This document shows positions 6,129 to 10,584 of a stretch of 10,584 bases of DNA, piece by piece. The notes beneath the pieces are model-generated. The model saw only the letters and a list, made by a program, of their open reading frames with translations. It ran no database searches and had not been told where the DNA came from. Location: the NCBI GenBank assembly GCA_026193735.1, contig JAPHUJ010000139.1, positions 1 to 10,584 on the forward strand, in the 5' to 3' direction. The DNA comes from Sulfurovum sp. (GTDB taxonomy: Bacteria; Campylobacterota; Campylobacteria; Campylobacterales; Sulfurovaceae). The translations under genes and the position numbers were made by a program. Each line of letters begins with the position of its first letter. Positions within the stretch are counted from its first letter, which is position 1.

Positions 6129-6791
6129 ATGGAAAAGTTGATGAAACCTGCTGAGTATGCACAAGAACTTGGTATTTCAAGACAGGCAGTCTACGCGAAG
6201 GTTAAACGAGGTATATTGACAGCAAAAAATGTAGAAGGTAAACTTTACATCGTAGTTGACAAAGTCATTGCCAAAGAAGCAGCAAAGACTACAACAGAAA
6301 CCATTGAAAAGCCAAAGGCATCACCTTCTTCCCAAACAAATACCTCTATTTCTAAAGGGGATGGAGCAGATTATAAGGCCCTGCTCAAAGCCAAAGATGA
6401 AACTATCTCCGTACTCAAAGGCACAGTTAAAGACCTCAAGAAGTCAAATAAACAAATTTCTACTACGCTCAAAGGGGAGATAGACTTGATCAAGGAGGCA
6501 TTTTATGAGATGCGTACACTGTATGTACATCAATTGGAGCAGAAGAAGACATCAATAGCAGAAGAAGCAATAGACGTCATTTCTGAAGAAGAGGGTGCAG
6601 GGGTGGAGGAAGAGCGTTGGATAGGACTTAAGAAGTTCTTTAAACAGCATAAGATCACTAACGATAAACAACAGGCCAAAATTATGAAACGTTTGAAAAA
6701 AGCTTATAACTCTGGTGATGACCGCATCATGGGAGTAGAAGATAAGCTCAAATTGAATGCAAACAAAAACTACAAGGATCTCTTAAAATAA
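6129..6791 (+). CDS. HTH and coiled-coil protein of unknown function (possibly DUF3972 family)
   Basis: A 220-residue protein in three parts. Residues 5-42 form an excisionase/MerR-like helix-turn-helix (MKPAEYAQELGISRQAVYAK, then GILTAKNVEGKLYIV), suggesting DNA binding. Residues 51-78 are a Thr/Ser/Pro/Lys-rich linker. Residues 80-140 are a long charged helix, probably coiled coil (DYKALLKAKDETISVLKG onward). An acidic patch EEEGAGVEEER (153-163) follows, then a basic helical tail (165-195). The domain order resembles the epsilonproteobacterial DUF3972 proteins, but I cannot confirm the family. Start: an ATG at 6123 is in frame but abuts AGGG with no spacing; the ATG at 6129 sits 6 bases after AGGG and is preferred. 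Its TAA overlaps the chaA ATG by one base, so the two are translationally coupled. It may regulate the unit through the palindrome upstream. Confidence 0.75.
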   Translation: MEKLMKPAEYAQELGISRQAVYAKVKRGILTAKNVEGKLYIVVDKVIAKEAAKTTTETIEKPKASPSSQTNTSISKGDGADYKALLKAKDETISVLKGTVKDLKKSNKQISTTLKGEIDLIKEAFYEMRTLYVHQLEQKKTSIAEEAIDVISEEEGAGVEEERWIGLKKFFKQHKITNDKQQAKIMKRLKKAYNSGDDRIMGVEDKLKLNANKNYKDLLK

Positions 6792-7876
6792 TGCAAGTAC
6801 TTAAAGATTTTTCGAAAGAGTACAGCCTTTTTGTAGCTATATTCACTTATTTTATCATTACTTATTTTGAACATACACTAGTGCAGACAACGCTTGGCAA
6901 TCTTATAGGATTTGCTGTCTTGTTTGCGGCTATCATCTATGCAGCAATGTCTGTAGCCCATCATGCAGAGATGCTTGCAGAAAAGTTTGGAGAACCCTAC
7001 GGAACACTCATTTTAACCATTTCTGCTGTGGTTGTGGAGATAGTCATCATTGTTATTATGATGATCCATGAACATAACGCGGTTCTTGCCCGTGATACCA
7101 TTTATGCTGCCATTATGTTAGACATAAATGGCTTGTTAGGATTGTCAGCTATCATCGGAGGGATCAAATACGGAGAACAGCCATATAATGTGGACTCTTC
7201 AAATTCCTACCTTTCAATGCTTCTTGTTGCCCTAGGTATAGCTATGGTGGTTCCCCACTTCATCGATGAAGTACATATAGACAACTATATGATGTTTAAT
7301 GTAGTGATATTCATCCTGCTTTACATTACATTTACACGTATTCAAGTCAATTCCCATAAGTATTTCTTTGAATACACAGCAGAAGTTGAGGTATGTGAAG
7401 AAGGAGAACACTGTGAAGTACATAAGATAAACGGATGGTACCATAGTATCAATCTTGTTTTGGCGATCATCGCGATAGGGGTGCTTTCTGAGATCTTGGC
7501 TGTTTTTATGGGTAATACCCTACAAACTTACGGACTTCCTCTAGCTATAGGTGCCGTAGGCGTTGCTGTCATCTCTGCTGCACCAGAACTCATCACCGCT
7601 GTACGCGCGGCGCTTGACAACCGTATGCAAACCGTTATCAACATCGCTTTGGGCGCTTCTTTGGCAACGGTTCTTTTAACGATACCTGCAGTCATCATTG
7701 TGACACGTTATATGGGTATGGACCTGGAACTTTCCATTACTCCTGTTCAGGGTGTGATGTTAGGATTGACACTGCTTGTAAGCATTGTCAACTTCAATGA
7801 CGGGGAGACCAATGTCCTTGAAGGATTCTTGCATGTGATCTTGTTTGTGGTGTTTGCATTTTTGTTATTTGTGTAA
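6791..7876 (+). CDS. chaA: Cation/proton antiporter of the CaCA superfamily, ChaA type
   Basis: This 361-residue inner-membrane protein would export Ca2+ (or Na+/K+, as E. coli ChaA does) in exchange for protons. It has about 11 hydrophobic segments in two homologous halves. The alpha-1 motif GEPYGTLILTISAVVVEIVI (67-86) holds E83, and the alpha-2 motif SAAPELITAVRAALDNRMQT (262-281) holds E266; these glutamates line the ion path in the family. The HHAEMLAEKFGEPYG lead-in is typical of ChaA. The central loop (about 188-217) is acidic and contains CEEGEHCEVH (202-211). The ATG overlaps the stop of the HTH gene (TAATG), with AAGGA 12 bases upstream. The gene ends 12 bases from the convergent DUF58 gene. 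The ion specificity cannot be read from sequence alone. Confidence 0.9.
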   Translation: MQVLKDFSKEYSLFVAIFTYFIITYFEHTLVQTTLGNLIGFAVLFAAIIYAAMSVAHHAEMLAEKFGEPYGTLILTISAVVVEIVIIVIMMIHEHNAVLARDTIYAAIMLDINGLLGLSAIIGGIKYGEQPYNVDSSNSYLSMLLVALGIAMVVPHFIDEVHIDNYMMFNVVIFILLYITFTRIQVNSHKYFFEYTAEVEVCEEGEHCEVHKINGWYHSINLVLAIIAIGVLSEILAVFMGNTLQTYGLPLAIGAVGVAVISAAPELITAVRAALDNRMQTVINIALGASLATVLLTIPAVIIVTRYMGMDLELSITPVQGVMLGLTLLVSIVNFNDGETNVLEGFLHVILFVVFAFLLFV

Positions 7877-7883
7877 ACCAGGA

Positions 7884-7914
7884 GGAAACTAGTTAAAGAG
7901 CTGTATTAGTTTCC
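7884..7914. terminator. Hairpin at the convergent 3' ends of chaA and the DUF58 gene
   Basis: GGAAACTA (7884-7891) pairs perfectly with TAGTTTCC (7907-7914); one G-U and one more A-U pair extend it to 10 pairs around an 11-base loop. It includes the DUF58 stop codon and lies 8 bases past the chaA stop. It is centred on the convergence point, so it may end or protect both transcripts. Neither side has a T-run, so it is not a classical factor-independent terminator. Confidence 0.4.
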
Positions 7915-8716
7915 CCACCACTTCCTCTTCTGTAGATATTTTCACAGAACGGATATCATAACGTGCAAAATGCTCTCTTAGTTTATCATCATTCTCTCCC
8001 AGTTTCGCAAGATACTGCTCTATACTTTTCTGTCCAAAATAGGTATCTATTTTCCCCCCATCCTGTGGATCATTAAGCGTAACCTCTCCAAGATTTTTGG
8101 GAAACTCTTCCTCATGGTCTCTGATGATAATGGCTATGACTTCATGTTTTTGTGCCAGGAGGGAGAGATCTGCCTCTTCCAGGAAGTCTCCCAGCACAAA
8201 GACAAGTGAAGGTGTATGTACTCTTTTGAAGAGGTCTTGTATGGCAGTGTTATAGTCAAGCGCAGTATTTAGCAGGGAGGCTTCAAAAAGGGTTTTGGAG
8301 AACTGTTCTATATGATACAGTTGTTTTGTCGGTGGAGTAGCGTTGATTTTATCCTGTGTATAGCTTAAGCCTGTAAAAAGATCACTATTTTGCTGTGCAG
8401 CATAGCCTAGGAGAGTAGCCACTTCAGTAAGCTTCTTTTGTTTAGCGTTTCCTGACCCAAAATAGAGGCTCCCGTCCATTAAAGTGCAAACAACAACTGA
8501 GAGTTCACGGTTGGCGTGTAGTTCTTTTATATAGGGTTTTCCAAGCTTTGCGGTGATGGTCCAGTTTATCTTACGGATATCATCACCCATCTGATACTCT
8601 CTCAACTCTGAGAAGTCATACCCCTCTCCATGGAGCTTGGAGAGGTTATGTCCGCTAAGTAAAGTATAAACCTGATGTCTCGCTTTAAGTTGGAGGGCTT
8701 TTAGGGCTGCGTTCAT
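7889..8716 (-). CDS. DUF58 domain protein, partner of MoxR
   Basis: A 275-residue soluble protein. The DUF58 signature is clear: GEGYDFSELREYQMGDDIRK (30-49), then INWTITAKLGKPYIKEL (50-66). A von Willebrand A-like domain follows, with strands VVVCTLMDGSLYF (74-86), SLVFVLGDF and EVIAIIIRD. The usual metal-site DxSxS appears as D81-G-S83-L-Y85, so the third ligand position is altered. DUF58 proteins work with MoxR AAA+ ATPases in cofactor insertion or complex assembly; the client differs by operon and is not shown here. Its ATG overlaps the moxR stop by one base (TGATG), so the two are translationally coupled. It is the last gene of the minus-strand unit. No membrane helices are seen, unlike many DUF58 proteins, which have two at the N-terminus. 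Confidence 0.87.
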   Translation of the reverse strand: MNAALKALQLKARHQVYTLLSGHNLSKLHGEGYDFSELREYQMGDDIRKINWTITAKLGKPYIKELHANRELSVVVCTLMDGSLYFGSGNAKQKKLTEVATLLGYAAQQNSDLFTGLSYTQDKINATPPTKQLYHIEQFSKTLFEASLLNTALDYNTAIQDLFKRVHTPSLVFVLGDFLEEADLSLLAQKHEVIAIIIRDHEEEFPKNLGEVTLNDPQDGGKIDTYFGQKSIEQYLAKLGENDDKLREHFARYDIRSVKISTEEEVVGKLIQLFN

Positions 8717-9663
8717 CAGGGTATCGGTAAAGTCTCAATGATAGTAGAGATGATCTCATCTGTATGTATACCCTTGGCTCTGGCTTCATAAGAAAGTACA
8801 ATACGGTGTCGAAGTACATTGTGAACAACATAGCCTATATCTGCCGGGCTTACAAAATCATTACCACGTAAAAATGCTTTGGCTTTAGCTGCTTTGTAGA
8901 GGTCTATAGAGGCTCTCGGACTTGCTCCGAACATAACGTTTTCAGCAATGTTCTCTAATCCAAATCTCTCCGGGTCCCTTGTAGCAGTGATGATCTGTAC
9001 CATGTATCGTTCCAGTTCATCATCTATGTGTATTTTACTTAGTTCTGCCTGGAGTGCGTGAAGTTCCTGTATGCTGAGTACGGCTTGTACTTCACCGAAA
9101 CTTTTACTTGCAGCCTTGCGCATGATCTCAAGTTCTTCTTCTTCACTGTTATGCTGTACAACGATCTTCATCATAAACCTGTCCAATTGTGCTTCTGGAA
9201 GGGCATAGACGCCCTCTTGTTCTATGGGGTTCTGTGTTGCCATGACTAGAAAAGGACTTTCAAGTTTAAATGTCTCTTCTGCGATGGTGACCTGTCTTTC
9301 CTGCATCACTTCAAGCAGGGCAGACTGTACTTTGGCAGGGGCACGGTTGATCTCATCCGCTAGGAGCAGGTGCGTAAAAAGCGGACCTTTTTTGATGCTG
9401 AAGCTATGGTCTTGCGGATTATATATCTGCGCACCAATAATGTCAGAGGGCAAGAGGTCAGGGGTGAATTGTATACGTTTGGAGTCTAAGCCTAGGGCAC
9501 GTGACAGGGCATTGATGGTTGTGGTCTTAGCAAGCCCCGGTACACCTTCAACAAGGATATGTCCATCACAAAGCAGTCCTATGAGTAACCCTTCTATCAT
9601 GACTTCCTGTCCTATGACGGCCTTATGAAGTTCTTTTTTGAGTTTATTTATCTGTTCATTCAT
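8716..9663 (-). CDS. MoxR family AAA+ ATPase
   Basis: MoxR ATPases act as chaperones that help mature enzymes or complexes, usually with vWA-domain partners. All AAA+ parts are present in 315 residues: Walker A GVPGLAKTT (40-48, K46), Walker B LLLADEINRAP (99-109, D103/E104), KVQSALLEVMQERQVT (111-126), sensor 1 ATQNP (142-146, N145), arginine finger region EAQLDRF (157-163, R162), and sensor 2 GASPRASIDLYKAAKA (247-262, R250). The length is normal for the family. The ATG at 9663 follows AGAGGG at about 10 bases. Upstream lie a stable palindrome and a short ORF that ends inside the first codons of moxR; downstream the DUF58 gene overlaps by one base. It is likely expressed from a promoter right of the window together with the batD-like gene. 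Confidence 0.93.
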   Translation of the reverse strand: MNEQINKLKKELHKAVIGQEVMIEGLLIGLLCDGHILVEGVPGLAKTTTINALSRALGLDSKRIQFTPDLLPSDIIGAQIYNPQDHSFSIKKGPLFTHLLLADEINRAPAKVQSALLEVMQERQVTIAEETFKLESPFLVMATQNPIEQEGVYALPEAQLDRFMMKIVVQHNSEEEELEIMRKAASKSFGEVQAVLSIQELHALQAELSKIHIDDELERYMVQIITATRDPERFGLENIAENVMFGASPRASIDLYKAAKAKAFLRGNDFVSPADIGYVVHNVLRHRIVLSYEARAKGIHTDEIISTIIETLPIP

Positions 9664-9757
9664 ATTTGTGTTTCCCTCTTATATTCTCCTCCAAAAAGAG
9701 CAAAGCTCCTTTTGGATTCCTCTGACTAAAGCTTCGCCCTTGGCTCAGATTATTCAT
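9656..9757 (-). CDS. Possible 33-residue leader ORF between batD and moxR
   Basis: An ATG at 9757 overlaps the batD stop (ATGA) and opens a 33-codon frame whose TGA lies inside moxR codons 2-3. Both junctions thus have the overlap geometry of translational coupling. The peptide begins MNNLSQGRSF and is mostly polar. The middle of the frame is the inverted repeat at 9691-9715, so the reading frame may be only the by-product of a repeat inserted between two genes. I give low confidence to a functional peptide; it could still carry ribosomes across the hairpin to moxR. Confidence 0.3.
   Translation of the reverse strand: MNNLSQGRSFSQRNPKGALLFLEENIRGKHKYE
9691..9715 (-). repeat. Palindrome CCAAAAGGAGC-TTT-GCTCTTTTTGG
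   Basis: On the minus strand, which is the mRNA strand for batD-moxR, an 11-pair stem with one G-U wobble closes on a 3-base TTT loop. The plus-strand copy would have an A-C mismatch, so the pairing is better preserved in the transcribed RNA. It lies about 27 bases before the moxR start and just ahead of two purine-rich possible ribosome sites (GGAGGAG and AGAGGG). It could act as an RNA-stability or translation-control element, or be one copy of a dispersed palindromic repeat. Confidence 0.6.
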
Positions 9758-10584
9758 ACTATCATCTCCAATAATTCTTGTTTGACTTTGTTTAAATTGA
9801 TTTTACCATTTCCATATAAAGAATCTTCCAGTTTCTCTATACTTGAGGTAAAACGTTTACTGTCTGCGGCTATAAGTACTTGCAGCAATGCTTTTTCATC
9901 TTTACATTTCTCTATTTTTTGGATCAACGGATGGCGTGTTTTGACACTGTTCTTCTTTTTCCATTTCCAACTAAGAGCAGTAAGGTATCCTGCAGCAAAT
10001 ACCACAATATAGCCCAATAGCGTGCTTAGCCAGGACCAGTCTTCTCTTAGAACATCAGGTGCGTCTATCGCGTCAACTAAACTTTGGGCAGCAACTTCTT
10101 GTATGTCAAAGTCTTGTGACGGTACCGTAAGGGTATAACTTCTTTTCGTTTTAGGATCAAACGCTTGGAGCATGATAGGTGGGAGTGTAAAGCTTTTGTT
10201 ATGTGAAATTGCCATAGGGTAAGTCACCGTGCTTTGTGTACCCTTTGTACTTACGGAAGACTTGATGATAGGTTTTTCTGTAAAGCGTGTAAAGTTTCCC
10301 TCTTTAGGAAGAAGTGTATCTAACAGTGGAGGATAACCCAGCCCTTTGATCTGTACTTGGAAAGGCAGAGGTTCATAGGCTTTAGCCTGGTGTTTTTTAA
10401 TGTTGTGTGTCAGGCTAAAATCACCTACAAGTGTTGTATCAGAGGGTAAAGGCGTCACTTTCAACTGCAAAGGCGGTAAAATGACGCTTGTATTAGTGGT
10501 TACTAATTTTTTAACATTATCTCTGTCTCCCGAAAAACTGTAAGCGATACTGTCATCGGTCGTTACTTTTTTAAGAAGATCGAA
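9754..10584 (-). CDS. BatD-like membrane-anchored protein, C-terminal part (runs off the right edge)
   Basis: The frame is open to the right edge, so the visible 276 residues are the C-terminal part of a larger protein; the TTG at 10470 is internal, not a start. The visible part has beta-rich, extracytoplasmic-type repeats: FQVQIKGLGYPPLL, then VTYPMAISHNKSFTLPPIML followed by AFDPKTKRSYTLTV, the pattern of BatD proteins. One membrane segment follows (LLGYIVVFAAGYLTALSW, about 189-206 of the visible part), then a Lys-rich stop-transfer and a cytoplasmic helical tail of about 70 residues. BatD is named from the Bacteroides aerotolerance operon and usually travels with MoxR, DUF58 and vWA proteins, as here; BatA/B-type genes probably lie to the right. 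Its molecular role is poorly known. The stop TGA overlaps a short ORF start, and moxR begins 90 bases downstream. Confidence 0.75.
   Translation of the reverse strand, partial: FDLLKKVTTDDSIAYSFSGDRDNVKKLVTTNTSVILPPLQLKVTPLPSDTTLVGDFSLTHNIKKHQAKAYEPLPFQVQIKGLGYPPLLDTLLPKEGNFTRFTEKPIIKSSVSTKGTQSTVTYPMAISHNKSFTLPPIMLQAFDPKTKRSYTLTVPSQDFDIQEVAAQSLVDAIDAPDVLREDWSWLSTLLGYIVVFAAGYLTALSWKWKKKNSVKTRHPLIQKIEKCKDEKALLQVLIAADSKRFTSSIEKLEDSLYGNGKINLNKVKQELLEMIV

Noticed and set aside
9224..9628. Plus-strand 134-codon ORF opposite moxR
   Set aside because: It is antisense to a gene with all AAA+ motifs intact; its composition is that of a reverse-strand shadow.
9638..10012. Plus-strand 124-codon ORF opposite batD
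   Set aside because: It is antisense to the batD-like frame; its hydrophobic look comes from reversed codons.
10468..10470. TTG as the start of the batD-like gene
   Set aside because: The frame continues without a stop for 38 more codons to the window edge, and the visible protein lacks the expected signal peptide, so the gene is truncated by the window.
1..10584. CRISPR arrays, toxin-antitoxin pairs, phage genes or an undescribed defence system
   Set aside because: No regular spaced repeats, no nuclease, reverse transcriptase or toxin-like pair was found; the genes are housekeeping or known families.

Overview
The window reads as chromosomal DNA of a sulfur-oxidising or hydrogen-oxidising Campylobacterota (Epsilonproteobacteria), of the Sulfurovum/Sulfurimonas type. 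This rests on the Helicobacter-like malate:quinone oxidoreductase, the short class I NrdB, a secreted Sel1/Hcp-like cysteine-pair protein, moderately AT-rich tightly packed genes, and TATAAT-type -10 boxes with weak -35 boxes. The genus is inferred from protein resemblance recalled from memory, not from a search. I see no rRNA, tRNA, CRISPR array, prophage or intact insertion sequence.

Layout. On the minus strand (1-1648) a GT-B glycosyltransferase is followed after 6 bases by mqo, which runs off the left edge. A compact divergent promoter region (about 1649-1746) separates this pair from ppnP on the plus strand. ppnP converges on an unassigned minus-strand gene (2265-2786), and the 206 bases between them hold several inverted and direct repeats. 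From 2867 a plus-strand run follows: nrdB, a nitrilase-superfamily amidohydrolase, a secreted Sel1-repeat protein and pcm, spaced 8, 12 and 48 bases apart. After a 194-base gap with a perfect palindrome comes a second plus-strand unit: a helix-turn-helix/coiled-coil protein overlapping chaA (cation/proton antiporter) by one base. chaA converges on a minus-strand unit entering from the right edge: batD-like gene, a possible 33-codon ORF containing a palindrome, moxR and a DUF58 gene. moxR and the DUF58 gene overlap by one base.

How the genes work together. Mqo feeds electrons from malate to quinone. NrdB supplies the radical subunit for dNTP synthesis, with nrdA not in the window. The genes after nrdB look like maintenance functions: a small-molecule amidase, an envelope Sel1 protein and isoaspartate repair. 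The MoxR-DUF58-BatD set is a widespread AAA+ chaperone-like system with a membrane-anchored partner; its client here is unknown. The chaA unit suggests cation or pH homeostasis under control of, or together with, its DNA-binding partner.

The window is mostly ordinary housekeeping sequence and I do not see a clear new defence or mobile system. The points most worth following are the repeat-rich gap at 2059-2264, the palindrome with a coding frame between batD and moxR, the palindromic operator candidate upstream of the HTH gene, and the one-base coupling of that gene to chaA.
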